DNA of 64,000 bases, taken from assembly GCA_045132495.1 (NCBI GenBank), contig JBGUSK010000097.1, forward strand, positions 8,594 to 72,593, read 5' to 3'. A model generated the notes under the pieces. It saw only the letters and a program-made list of their open reading frames with translations. It was not told the DNA's origin and did not search any database. Numbering within the stretch: the stretch's first letter is position 1; each line of letters starts with the position of its first letter. Made by a program: the position numbers and the translations under genes. The stretch is from UBA11524 sp045132495. GTDB taxonomy: Bacteria > Bacillota > Clostridia > Christensenellales > Aristaeellaceae. Of the stretch, positions 8,670 through 16,874 are shown piece by piece.

Positions 8670-8941
8670 CAGATCAATCCTGCTTTACTGAGTTGTTCTT
8701 TCAGCTTCTTGATTTCTGCGTGTTTATCATAGTGTTGCTTACTGGGGCGACAATGCTGCATCGGCGCAATGAGCTCATAGAGCGCTTTTACGCTGTGCGT
8801 TTCAAAATAGTCAGCGGGCAGTGATATATCCACTTCTGTTCCGTAGCATCCATCTGTTGGTGAAATGTGATGCCAGACCCGGAAACAATGATCCTCCATA
8901 CGGCAGAGCAGATAGTCCCAACCCTCGATGGTGATGATCAT
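8669..8941 (-). CDS. Small protein of unknown function in sugar operon
   Basis: 90 residues; I do not recognise the family. The start at 8941 has AAAGGAGG upstream (8947-8954 on the complementary strand), and the stop overlaps the GH105 start by one base. It lies 11 bases after the oxidoreductase gene, so it is the middle gene of a three-gene unit. The first half is rich in aromatic residues, histidines and cysteines (DYLLCRMEDHCFRVWHHI), and the C-terminus is a lysine/glutamate helix (HAEIKKLKEQLSKAGLI). There is no signal peptide or membrane segment. The tight spacing supports it being a real gene. Confidence 0.75.
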   Translation of the reverse strand: MIITIEGWDYLLCRMEDHCFRVWHHISPTDGCYGTEVDISLPADYFETHSVKALYELIAPMQHCRPSKQHYDKHAEIKKLKEQLSKAGLI

Positions 8942-8952
8942 GGGCGCCTCCT

Positions 8953-9900
8953 TTATTTGCTGGCGTTGATCATGTCAAACACCTTTGCGCAGCGGATGGT
9001 CAAATCATGGGGGACCGTGGGACTCTCCAGCAGCTTTTCGCGGACACAGCGCATGACTTCCTCCGCCTCGTAGACGAAGCCGTTCTCGGTCTTGTCGTCC
9101 TGCCAGTGCTCCTCGGAGCCATCGGGACGGCGCAGCACAAAATCGCTGCCGAAGTGGGGCCGGAGCATCCGCAATTGTCCCTTGTCTCCCATGATGACGG
9201 TGCGCTCGTCCAGGCGCACGCCGATGGAAGCGGTGAGTGTCGCCAGGCCCCAGGGGTAGCGCAGCGTGGCGGTCTCCGTCTCGTCCACGCCGGTGGAAGC
9301 CCAATGGACGGCCACGTTTTCGACCTTCTCCGGAACACCCAGGAAGAACTCCGCCAGCTCGTAGCAGTAAACAAACAGGTCATAGGCCGCGCCGCCGCCC
9401 AGCTCCTTGAGGTAGAAGCGGCTGCCGGGGCCGGAATAAGCCTCCCAGCCGATGGCGATCTCGAAATGCTTCACCTGGCCGACAGCGCCTGCATCCAGCT
9501 GGCGCTTCATCTCCACAATGGAGGGCAGAAAGCGGCTCCACATGGCCTCCATGGAGAATACGCCGCGCTCCTTTGCCAGCGCGAAGACCTCCTCCGCCTC
9601 GGCGGAAGTGGTGAACATGGCCTTCTCGCACAGCACGGGAATGCCGGCTTCGATGCACAGGCGGGTCAGGTCAGCATGCGCGTCGGTGGTGGCGGCTACA
9701 TAGGCTGCATCGGGGCGGAGGGCCAGCATCTCCGCGTAGCTGCCGGAATGGGGAATGCCATGCTTTTCAGCGAAGGCCGCGCCGCGCTCAGCAGAACGGG
9801 AGCCCACGCCGATCACCTCTGCGCCGTCAATGCGGCGGATGGCGTCGTTGAACTTCACGGCGATATCGCCTGCACCAAGGATCACCCATTTGAAAGACAT
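8953..9900 (-). CDS. Gfo/Idh/MocA-family oxidoreductase
   Basis: 315 residues. An N-terminal Rossmann fold with GAGDIAVKF (residues 9-17) binds NAD(P). The catalytic lysine is in EKAM (about residue 92, in place of the usual EKP), and the C-terminal half is the alpha/beta substrate domain (GGGAAYDLFVYCYELAEFF). Enzymes of this family oxidise or reduce sugars, inositols or their derivatives. Being the first gene of an operon with a GH105 hydrolase suggests a role in catabolism of a uronic-acid-containing sugar. The start at 9900 is preceded by GAGGTG. The specific substrate cannot be named. Confidence 0.9.
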   Translation of the reverse strand: MSFKWVILGAGDIAVKFNDAIRRIDGAEVIGVGSRSAERGAAFAEKHGIPHSGSYAEMLALRPDAAYVAATTDAHADLTRLCIEAGIPVLCEKAMFTTSAEAEEVFALAKERGVFSMEAMWSRFLPSIVEMKRQLDAGAVGQVKHFEIAIGWEAYSGPGSRFYLKELGGGAAYDLFVYCYELAEFFLGVPEKVENVAVHWASTGVDETETATLRYPWGLATLTASIGVRLDERTVIMGDKGQLRMLRPHFGSDFVLRRPDGSEEHWQDDKTENGFVYEAEEVMRCVREKLLESPTVPHDLTIRCAKVFDMINASK

Positions 9901-9969
9901 ATAAACACCTCACAGCGGATTTTTCTTCATTATAGAAGAATAACGCCTGTACGTCAATCGCAAATCCCT

Positions 9970-9998
9970 TTGACAAACTGTACCCCATCGGGTAAAAT
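9970..9998 (+). promoter_or_regulatory. Promoter of the GH42 gene
   Basis: TTGACA at 9970-9975, 17-base spacer, TAAAAT at 9993-9998; the start codon is 32 bases downstream. It lies back to back with the minus-strand oxidoreductase operon. Confidence 0.85.
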
Positions 9999-10029
9999 GG
10001 AGCCGATGAATACGCAAGGAGGGCCACAT

Positions 10030-12042
10030 ATGACCTTCACCCCCAAATTCCCGACTTTCCTTCACGGCGGCGATTACAACCCCGATCAGTGGCTGGATCG
10101 CCCCGATATCCTTGACCGCGACGTGGAAATGATGCACAAGGCCCACGTCAACACCGTGTCCATCGGTATTTTCTCCTGGGCCCGCCTGGAGCCCGAGGAC
10201 GGCGTGTATGACTTCTCCTGGCTGGATGAGGTCATCGACCGCCTGTGGAAAGGCGGCATCCATGTGATCCTCGCCACGCCCAGCGGCGCGCGTCCTGCCT
10301 GGATGGCGCAAAAGTACCCCGAAGTCCTGCGGGTGAACGACCATTACCAGCGCTATCACTTCGGCGGCCGCCACAACCACTGCATCACCTCCCCCGTGTA
10401 CCGCCGCAAGGTTTGGGAGATGGATAAGCGCCTGGCCGAGCGCTACGCCAATCATCCTGCCGTGATCCTGTGGCACCTGTCCAACGAGATGAGCGGCCAC
10501 TGCTACTGCGACCTCTGCCAGGAGGCCTTCCGCGGCTGGCTGAAGGACAAGTACGGCACGCTGGACAAGCTCAACGACGCCTGGTGGACCTCCTTCTGGG
10601 CCCACCGCTACACCGACTGGAGCCAGGTGGAAGCCCCCGGCCCCATGGCAGAAACCTCGACCAACGGCATGTACATCGACTGGCGGCGCTTTGCCACCCA
10701 CCAGTGCAAGACCTTCATGATGTCCGAGCGGGATGCGGTGCAGAGCGTCAACCCGAAGCTGAAGGTCACTGCCAACCTGATGGAGCGCTTCTGGGATTAT
10801 GACTACTTCGACCTGGCGGAAGGTATGGACGTGGTCTCCTGGGACAGCTATCCCATGTGGCATTCCGGCGATGACGTGGCCCGTGCGGCGGAATTCGCCA
10901 TGAACCACGACATGATGCGCTCCTTCAAGGATCAGCCCTTCCTGCTGATGGAATCCACGCCCTCCCAGGTCAACTGGAAGCCTGTGAACAAGCTCAAGCG
11001 CCCGGGGATGCATCTGCTGTCCTCCATGCAGGCGCTGGCCCATGGCAGCCAGAGTGTGCTGTACTTCCAGTGGCGCAAGGGCCGCGGCGCAGCGGAGCAG
11101 TTCCACGGCGCGGTGGTGGATCACGACGGCCGGGACGATACCCGCGTGTTCAAGGACGTGACCCAGGTGGGTCAGGCACTTGAAAGCCTGCAGCCCATCT
11201 ATGACAGGGAGAAGTCTCCTGCTCAGGCCTGCATCATCTACGACTGGAGCAACTGGTGGGCCATCGACTACGCCCAGACCGGTCAGGCTCAGAACATGAA
11301 ATACTTCGACAGCGTGAACATGCATTATCGCAGCCTGTGGCAGATGGGCGTGAACGTCGATTTCCGCGATGAGCGGGAGTGCACCGACCTGAGCCGCTAC
11401 AAGCTGGTCATCTGCCCGATGCTGTTCATGCTGAAGGAAAGCTTCGCCGACAAGCTCCGCGTCTTCGTGGAGAACGGCGGCACGCTCTTGATGACCTACT
11501 TCTCCGGCGTGGTGGACGAGTCCGGCCTGGCCTGGCTGGGCGGCGCGCCTCATAACCTCATCGATGTGCTGGGCGTGCGCGCCACCGAGCTGGACGCCCT
11601 CTTTCCCGAGGACAAGCAGGCCATGCTGCTGGCGGATGGCCGCAGCTTCCCCATCCATGAGCTGTGCGAGATCCCGGAGCTGCACGGCGCGAAGAGCCTC
11701 GGCCTCTATGAGGAGGACTTCTACGCCGCCATGCCCTGCCTGACCCGCAATACCTTCGGCAAGGGACAGGCCTACTATCTGGCCGCTAAGGTGGAGCAGT
11801 CCGGTCTGGATGCGATCTACGCGGACATTGCCGACGAGCTCAACCTGCCCCGCGCCATGCAGGAAGTCCTGCCCGAGGGCGTCATCGCCACCGAGCGCGG
11901 CGGGGCGGTGTTCCTGCAGAACTACTCCGGCAAGGCGCAGCAGGTCGTCTTTGAGAACAAGTACACCGACATGCTTACCGGCCGTCAGGTGGAGGGCGAG
12001 TACATCATGCCCGCCAACGGCGTGATGGTGCTGGTCAGATAA
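10030..12042 (+). CDS. Beta-galactosidase, glycoside hydrolase family 42
   Basis: 670 residues, typical for GH42. The ATG at 10030 has AAGGAGGG at 10016-10023; upstream in-frame codons belong to the antisense of the neighbouring gene. The N-terminal TIM barrel begins HGGDYNPDQW. The acid/base glutamate is E153 (LSNEM) and the nucleophile E308 (LLMESTPS). It is followed by the trimerisation domain and a small beta domain. A cysteine cluster (CYCDLC near 158-163) matches the zinc site of many GH42 enzymes. No signal peptide, so it cleaves beta-galactosides taken up by the cell. It has its own promoter and terminator, hence is monocistronic. Confidence 0.94.
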   Translation: MTFTPKFPTFLHGGDYNPDQWLDRPDILDRDVEMMHKAHVNTVSIGIFSWARLEPEDGVYDFSWLDEVIDRLWKGGIHVILATPSGARPAWMAQKYPEVLRVNDHYQRYHFGGRHNHCITSPVYRRKVWEMDKRLAERYANHPAVILWHLSNEMSGHCYCDLCQEAFRGWLKDKYGTLDKLNDAWWTSFWAHRYTDWSQVEAPGPMAETSTNGMYIDWRRFATHQCKTFMMSERDAVQSVNPKLKVTANLMERFWDYDYFDLAEGMDVVSWDSYPMWHSGDDVARAAEFAMNHDMMRSFKDQPFLLMESTPSQVNWKPVNKLKRPGMHLLSSMQALAHGSQSVLYFQWRKGRGAAEQFHGAVVDHDGRDDTRVFKDVTQVGQALESLQPIYDREKSPAQACIIYDWSNWWAIDYAQTGQAQNMKYFDSVNMHYRSLWQMGVNVDFRDERECTDLSRYKLVICPMLFMLKESFADKLRVFVENGGTLLMTYFSGVVDESGLAWLGGAPHNLIDVLGVRATELDALFPEDKQAMLLADGRSFPIHELCEIPELHGAKSLGLYEEDFYAAMPCLTRNTFGKGQAYYLAAKVEQSGLDAIYADIADELNLPRAMQEVLPEGVIATERGGAVFLQNYSGKAQQVVFENKYTDMLTGRQVEGEYIMPANGVMVLVR

Positions 12043-12047
12043 ATTTC

Positions 12048-12089
12048 AACGTGCGGAATGTCTCCAGAAGGGGAGATTCCGCACGTTTT
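12048..12089 (+). terminator. Terminator after the GH42 gene
   Basis: Stem AACGTGCGGAAT/ATTCCGCACGTT (12048-12059, 12076-12087), extended inward by TCTCC/GGAGA, then TTTG. It begins five bases after the stop codon. Confidence 0.9.
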
Positions 12090-12123
12090 GTTATGAAAAA
12101 CAGTGGAAAATAAAGGATGGGTG

Positions 12124-12152
12124 TTGCAAAAAACAATCAAATGTCGTATAAT
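12124..12152 (+). promoter_or_regulatory. Promoter of the OhrR-like gene
   Basis: TTGCAA at 12124-12129, 17-base spacer, TATAAT at 12147-12152, 48 bases before the start codon. Confidence 0.85.
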
Positions 12153-12166
12153 GGGAGACAAGAAAG

Positions 12167-12180
12167 ATAACGCATGTTAT
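12167..12180 (+). promoter_or_regulatory. Candidate autoregulatory operator (palindrome)
   Basis: A perfect ATAAC/GTTAT palindrome with GCAT between lies just downstream of the -10 box and before the ribosome binding site of the MarR-family gene. That position suits autorepression. No binding evidence is available from sequence alone. Confidence 0.4.
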
Positions 12181-12200
12181 AATTGCGAGGAGACGATTGG

Positions 12201-12644
12201 ATGGATCAGGAACGGTTTGACGCGCTGCGGTTGGAGAATCAGCTGTGCTTTCCCATGTATGCCTGCTCCCGCGAGGTGATCAAGCGCTATCGTCCCTATC
12301 TGGACGAGCTGGGCCTGACCTACACGCAGTACATCGTGATGATGGTCGTCTGGGCGGAGGGCACGATCAGCGTCCGCGATATGGGCAGGAGGCTCTTCCT
12401 GGATTCCGGCACGCTCACGCCTGTGCTCAAAACGCTGGAGAAGGCGGGCCTGATCACCCGCCGCCGTTCCACGCAGGATGAACGTGTGCTGATGATCTCC
12501 ATTACCCAGGCGGGTCTTGCCCTGCGGGAAAAGGCTGTGAGCATTCCCGAAATCATGGCAGGCTGCGTCAACCTGAGCAGCGACGAAGCCGCGACCCTCT
12601 ACCGGCTGCTGTACAAGGTGTTGGCTTCTTCAGAGGAGGCGTAA
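12201..12644 (+). CDS. MarR-family regulator, OhrR-like peroxide sensor
   Basis: 147 residues. ATG at 12201 is chosen over the TTG at 12183 because GAGGAG lies at 12187-12192. The N-terminal ENQLCFPMYACSREVIKRY matches the helix carrying the peroxide-sensing cysteine of OhrR (here C16). The winged helix follows (TISVRDMGRRLFLDSGTLTPVLKTLE, with the wing RRRSTQDERVLMISIT). OhrR represses organic-hydroperoxide resistance genes until the cysteine is oxidised. No ohr gene lies next to it in this window; the next gene, a PPK2, has its own promoter and a terminator sits between them. Confidence 0.85.
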   Translation: MDQERFDALRLENQLCFPMYACSREVIKRYRPYLDELGLTYTQYIVMMVVWAEGTISVRDMGRRLFLDSGTLTPVLKTLEKAGLITRRRSTQDERVLMISITQAGLALREKAVSIPEIMAGCVNLSSDEAATLYRLLYKVLASSEEA

Positions 12645-12663
12645 GCTTCCTCGTCCTCCTTTG

Positions 12664-12692
12664 CCCCTCCGTATACGTGCGGAGGGGATTTT
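12664..12692 (+). terminator. Terminator of the OhrR-like gene
   Basis: CCCCTCCG/CGGAGGGG stem (12664-12671, 12680-12687) followed by ATTTTCC. Confidence 0.75.
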
Positions 12693-12715
12693 CCTGTTTT
12701 TTCGGCGGATTTCGG

Positions 12716-12744
12716 TTGCCAAGGGGGGCTTCCCGCGCTATAAT
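12716..12744 (+). promoter_or_regulatory. Promoter of the PPK2 gene
   Basis: TTGCCA at 12716-12721, 17-base spacer, TATAAT at 12739-12744. Confidence 0.8.
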
Positions 12745-12778
12745 ATGGGCAGAATCCGCCGCAAAGGAGCAAAAATCC

Positions 12779-13645
12779 ATGAATGCGAAAGAATACCGCT
12801 TTGACGGCAGCCGCAAGGTCTGTGTGAAGGAAATGCCCACCTGTGCCGAGCCGGCCGCAAAGAAAAAGGAATGTGCTGCGAAAACCGAGGCCAACCTCGC
12901 CCAGTGCGCCATTTTGCAGGAGAAGCTCTACGCAGCCGGCACCGAAGGGCTGATCATCGCCATTCAGGCGCGGGACGCCGCTGGCAAGGACAGCCTGATC
13001 AAGAAGGTCTTCGGCAAGCTCAACCCCGCTGCACTGGAGGTGCATTCCTTCAAGTCGCCCACGAAGGAGGAGCTCAGCCATGATTACCTCTGGCGGCTGA
13101 ATCGTCGTCTGCCCGCCCGCGGCAAGATCGGCGTGTTCAACCGCAGCCACTACGAGGATGTGCTGGTCACCCGCGTGCATCAGATGGAGAAGGGCTATGC
13201 CATGCCGGAGCGCGTCATCGGCGACAAGAGCTTCTATCAGAAGCGCTATGTTCAGCTGAAAAACTGGGAGCAGTATCTGTACGAGAACGGCTACCGGATG
13301 GTGAAGATCTTCCTCAACGTAGGCAAGGATGAGCAGCGACGCCGCTTCCTGGATCGGATGGAGCTGCCGGAAAAGCACTGGAAGCTCTCCATCAACGACA
13401 TGAAGGAGCGCGCCCTGTGGAAGGAATACGACGCGGCCTACGAGGATGCAATCAACCACACCGCGACGGAGGAATCCCCCTGGTACGTTCTTCCTGCCGA
13501 TGATAAATGGTATACGCGGTATCTCATGAGCGAGATCCTGCTGGACGTGCTGACCGGCATGGCCCCAGAATATCCGCCCTTGGACCCCGCCGAAGCCGCA
13601 AAGGTTCCTGCCGCGATGGCGGAGCTGGAAAAACCCCTCGAGTGA
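12779..13645 (+). CDS. Polyphosphate kinase 2 family protein
   Basis: 288 residues. ATG at 12779 follows AAAGGAG at 12763-12769. The P-loop variant QARDAAGKDS (about 63-72) and the lid segment FNRSHYEDVLVTRVH are diagnostic for PPK2. These enzymes transfer phosphate between polyphosphate and nucleotides, and short one-domain members mostly phosphorylate nucleoside mono- or diphosphates at the expense of polyphosphate. Several cysteines in the first 45 residues (15, 22, 32, 43) are an oddity of unknown meaning. Which nucleotide class it prefers cannot be told by eye. Confidence 0.92.
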   Translation: MNAKEYRFDGSRKVCVKEMPTCAEPAAKKKECAAKTEANLAQCAILQEKLYAAGTEGLIIAIQARDAAGKDSLIKKVFGKLNPAALEVHSFKSPTKEELSHDYLWRLNRRLPARGKIGVFNRSHYEDVLVTRVHQMEKGYAMPERVIGDKSFYQKRYVQLKNWEQYLYENGYRMVKIFLNVGKDEQRRRFLDRMELPEKHWKLSINDMKERALWKEYDAAYEDAINHTATEESPWYVLPADDKWYTRYLMSEILLDVLTGMAPEYPPLDPAEAAKVPAAMAELEKPLE

Positions 13646-13724
13646 CATTCGGGCACGTCCGCAAGGGCGTGCTTTTTGCACCCATGCGCTGCGTCAGCAT
13701 ACGCTGCTGAAGAGGTGATGCACG

Positions 13725-14093
13725 ATGCCCCAACTATCCTTTCAGCTGCTGACGCCGGTGGAGTGCCTGGATGTGCTGCGCGTCGCCCATGTGACCCGGG
13801 CGGCCTTCTGCGACGGGGAGCGCCCATACCTTGTCCCGATGGCCTTCCAGCTGGACTTTGAGGGCATGCGGCCGCTGATTTACCTGTGCATGCCGGACAC
13901 GGGGCGGAAGGTCGACTATCTCTGCCGCTGCGACCGGGTGTGCCTGGAATTTGAGGAGCCCTCCTGCGCCTGGGTGGACGTAGTGCTGGTGGAGGGGCAG
14001 GCCTCTCTCGATGCGTGGGAGAAGGACAAGGGGCTGATGCTGCATGTCAAGGGAGAGGCGGTCAGCGGGAGACGGTTCTTTTTGCCGGAGTGA
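13725..14093 (+). CDS. Flavin-binding split-barrel protein (PNPOx/NimA-like)
   Basis: 122 residues. ATG at 13725 has GAGGTG at 13712-13717. The N-terminal pattern (TPVECLDVLRVAHVTRAAFCDGERPYLVPMAFQLD) is that of pyridoxamine 5'-phosphate oxidase-related proteins of the NimA/YwiB kind, which bind FMN or a related cofactor as dimers. It is shorter than the usual 150-160 residues, ending at an RRFFLPE tail. No function beyond flavin binding can be claimed; nitroreductase-type or haem-related roles exist in the family. It stands alone between the PPK2 gene and a secreted repeat protein. Confidence 0.75.
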   Translation: MPQLSFQLLTPVECLDVLRVAHVTRAAFCDGERPYLVPMAFQLDFEGMRPLIYLCMPDTGRKVDYLCRCDRVCLEFEEPSCAWVDVVLVEGQASLDAWEKDKGLMLHVKGEAVSGRRFFLPE

Positions 14094-14186
14094 AGGAGAT
14101 TGTAACAGTTTCCACAGCTGCGGAAGGTTTTTGCCGCCCACGACGTTGTATATGCGAAAACTTTTCCAAATGAGGAGGATTTTCGC

Positions 14187-15416
14187 ATGAAGTACATCAT
14201 TTGCCTGTTGATGGCACTGATGCTGCCCTTCGCAGCACTGGCGGAGGACAACCGGTATGAGGATGTAGGCTTTTACGGCGAATATGACATGTGTCCCGTG
14301 AAACGGAACGGCCTGTGGGGCTTCGTTGACCACATGGGCCAACTGACTATCCCCTGCGAGTGGGATGGGGTTGGCATGGTGTTTCAGGGCCGCGCGTCTG
14401 TGTACAAAGATGACAGGTGGGGCGCGATCGACAAGGCTGGGAACATCCTGGTGCCCTGTGAATGGGACTATCTCGTGCCGGAGAGCGACGGCGGCTACAC
14501 CGTGAAGCGCAATGGATATTCCGGCGCGCTGGCAGCGGATGGCACGGTGCTCATCCCCTGCGACAGGTATACCTATGTCGGCCCGGTGATCAACGGCGCG
14601 AGACACATTGGTCTGAATGATCTGTGGGGCCTGTGCACCGAGACGGGCGAGATCATCACGCCCTGCCAGTGGCAGTCAACCGGCTACTTCCATGAGGGCC
14701 TGGCCTGGGTGTGCGGAGAAGGCTTCAGCTACGGCTACATCAACGAGCAGGGCGAAACCGTCATCCCCACAGGGTATGGTTACGCACATCTGGAGGATTT
14801 TGTCAGCGGCAGCGCGGCAGTGCGGTTCACCAACGGCAGCTGGCAGCTGATGGACACCCGGGGCCGCTTCCTGTGCGAAAAGCCCTGGGATGACATGGAG
14901 CAGTTCGCGCAGGGCGACCTTATCCTGGTGAAGAAGAAAGGCAAGTACGGCTTCATCAACCGGCAGGGCGAAACGGTCATTCCGCCGATCTATGACAACG
15001 CGCAGCACTTCCGTGATGGGCTGGCGGGCGTTGTGCTGGATGGGGACGCCTTCTGGATTGACGAGACCGGCGCAAAGGCGGTGGATCGTCCTGAGGGATA
15101 CAGCTCATGGCAGTTTAACAATGGTTTCGTCTGTATGAAGGACGAAAACAGTCTCTATGGCGTGATGGACAAATCCGGCGCCTTCATCATCCCCTGCGAG
15201 TGGCCTGACGGATTGATCAATCCCTTTGCCAGGGGCGAAATCACCTACATGTGGACGGATACCCATTATGCCTTCTTCAACAAGCAGGGGCAGATGGTCA
15301 CTGGACAGATGCATGAGCGGGGCAGGTTCAAATTTGCGATCCAGAAGGAGTATCTCTTCCTGGTGGAGGATGGCGTGCTCTCCATCTGGCACGCCGATGG
15401 AAGAAAAGTCTATTAA
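14187..15416 (+). CDS. Secreted WG-repeat protein
   Basis: 409 residues. A signal peptide (MKYIICLLMALMLPFAALAE) is followed by about nine WG (KWG) repeats, each of the pattern G.WG.(I/V)D..G....P..(W/Y)D: GLWGFVDHMGQLTIP, DRWGAIDKAGNILVP, DLWGLCTETGEIITP, GKYGFINRQGETVIP, SLYGVMDKSGAFIIP. WG repeats build beta-rich scaffolds found in many secreted bacterial proteins, with no enzymatic activity known. The ribosome binding site is GAGGAG just before 14187. It is likely exported and wall- or medium-located; binding partner unknown. Confidence 0.85.
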   Translation: MKYIICLLMALMLPFAALAEDNRYEDVGFYGEYDMCPVKRNGLWGFVDHMGQLTIPCEWDGVGMVFQGRASVYKDDRWGAIDKAGNILVPCEWDYLVPESDGGYTVKRNGYSGALAADGTVLIPCDRYTYVGPVINGARHIGLNDLWGLCTETGEIITPCQWQSTGYFHEGLAWVCGEGFSYGYINEQGETVIPTGYGYAHLEDFVSGSAAVRFTNGSWQLMDTRGRFLCEKPWDDMEQFAQGDLILVKKKGKYGFINRQGETVIPPIYDNAQHFRDGLAGVVLDGDAFWIDETGAKAVDRPEGYSSWQFNNGFVCMKDENSLYGVMDKSGAFIIPCEWPDGLINPFARGEITYMWTDTHYAFFNKQGQMVTGQMHERGRFKFAIQKEYLFLVEDGVLSIWHADGRKVY

Positions 15417-15487
15417 TCCCGCAAACGGCGCAAGGTATTCCCTTTGTCAGCATGATAAAATCCGAATCAGAAAGGAGGGACGAGCAT

Positions 15488-16756
15488 ATGCAGTGCATCC
15501 TCAACCTGATCGAAGCCACCCTTGACGCAGAGATCACCCCTGCCGAGCTGGCTGCGGCATCCGGCTACTCGCTGTGGCATTTCCTGCACCTGTTCCGGCA
15601 GGAGGTCGGTATGCCGCTGTGCCGTTACCGCACGCGGCGCAGGCTGGCCCATGCGATCTGGCATGTCAGTGGCGGCATGAGCATCACCGACGCGGCGCTC
15701 CGGTGGGGGTTCGGGAGCCATTCCGGGTTTTTCCGGGCCTTCCGCAAGGAGTACGGCATGTCGCCCACGGCGTGGCTGCGCAGCCATCGGGTGAAGGAAC
15801 CCGCCGTCCCTCTGTTGAAAGAGGAGGTATACAAGATGCTGACCCGCGAGACATTCCGCGAAGCTCTGACCCACTGGGGCGCTGAATACGCAGCGCTCCC
15901 CCTGACCCCCGTGACATGGCCCGGTTCCGGCGAAATCAGCGAAACCGCCGTGTATGCGGGCGACGCCTTCGTCCTCAAGGCCTACCGGGATGAACATACC
16001 TGCCGCCTGGCCACCGCCCTGGCGGACGCGCTGGACAAGCAGGGCATCCCCGCATCCCGGGCGATTCCGCTGCTCGACGGAGAACTATCCCTGCCTGTTG
16101 TCGACGGCATGCGGATGACCCTGTGCCACCGTTTGCCCGGGAAGTCGCTGCGCGCGGCGGAGTTGATCCGCAATCCCCGGGAGGGACATCGCATCGGCGC
16201 AGCGCTGGCAGGGCTCCACAAGGCCACCGATGCCCTGGGCGATTTCCCCTACGCGGAGGATGAGCCTTACGCCGATCATCTGCTGAACTGGGCGCTTCCC
16301 CGCGCGAAGGACGTGCTGCCTGACGCCTTCCCGGAGGACTATGCATTCCGCCTGGAAACTCTGCGCGAGCTGCCCACCGCCCTCATCCACCGCGACCCGA
16401 ATCCCTCCAATCTCATCGACGACGGGGAGAAAATCGGTTTCATCGATTTTGACCTGAGCCGCCGTTTCGTGCGGATTTTCGACCCTTGCTATACTGCCAC
16501 GGCGGTGCTTTCAGAGGTTTTTGAACACGATGAGCTTCCCTGGAGAGAAAACTGGCCCATATTCGCGAAGGCTGTGCTTGAAGGCTACCACAGCGTCACC
16601 CCGCTGACAGACGCGGAATGGGCCGCTGTGCCGACGCTGCTCATCGGCAGCGAGGTGCTGTGCCTGGCAGCCTTCGTCGGGAGCAGCAAATTCAAGGCTG
16701 TGTTCGATGTGAACATGCGGATGCTGCCCTATATCCTGGAGAATATGCCGGTGTAA
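15488..16756 (+). CDS. AraC-type DNA-binding domain fused to aminoglycoside-phosphotransferase-like kinase
   Basis: 422 residues. ATG at 15488 follows AAAGGAGG at 15471-15478; an upstream ATG at 15452 has no ribosome site. Residues 1-105 hold two helix-turn-helix motifs of the AraC/XylS type (ITPAELAAASGYS; MSITDAALRWGFGSHSGFFRAFRKEYGMSPTAW). Residues 115-422 form an APH/choline-kinase fold with the catalytic loop LIHRDPNPSNLI and the metal motif IGFIDFDLSRR. AraC domains usually come with a ligand-binding domain; here a small-molecule kinase takes that place. The kinase could be the sensor, or the protein may regulate its own enzymatic pathway. No antibiotic specificity can be assigned. Confidence 0.88.
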   Translation: MQCILNLIEATLDAEITPAELAAASGYSLWHFLHLFRQEVGMPLCRYRTRRRLAHAIWHVSGGMSITDAALRWGFGSHSGFFRAFRKEYGMSPTAWLRSHRVKEPAVPLLKEEVYKMLTRETFREALTHWGAEYAALPLTPVTWPGSGEISETAVYAGDAFVLKAYRDEHTCRLATALADALDKQGIPASRAIPLLDGELSLPVVDGMRMTLCHRLPGKSLRAAELIRNPREGHRIGAALAGLHKATDALGDFPYAEDEPYADHLLNWALPRAKDVLPDAFPEDYAFRLETLRELPTALIHRDPNPSNLIDDGEKIGFIDFDLSRRFVRIFDPCYTATAVLSEVFEHDELPWRENWPIFAKAVLEGYHSVTPLTDAEWAAVPTLLIGSEVLCLAAFVGSSKFKAVFDVNMRMLPYILENMPV

Positions 16757-16813
16757 TGAGAATGTCTCCCGACCAGTGCGGCCGGGGGATATTTGTATGG
16801 TGACCCGGAGGGG

Positions 16814-16843
16814 TTGAAATTCTGCTGCTGCATCCTGTATAAT
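16814..16843 (+). promoter_or_regulatory. Promoter of the acyltransferase gene
   Basis: TTGAAA at 16814-16819, 18-base spacer, TATAAT at 16838-16843. Confidence 0.75.
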
Positions 16844-16874
16844 GAGACGACATCCGTTTCCAGGGGTGATATTG

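Noticed and set aside
9007..10029. Upstream extension of the GH42 frame (1011 codons in total)
   Set aside because: It runs through the antisense of the oxidoreductase gene and across the GH42 promoter. The ribosome site and the GH42 family N-terminus set the start at 10030.
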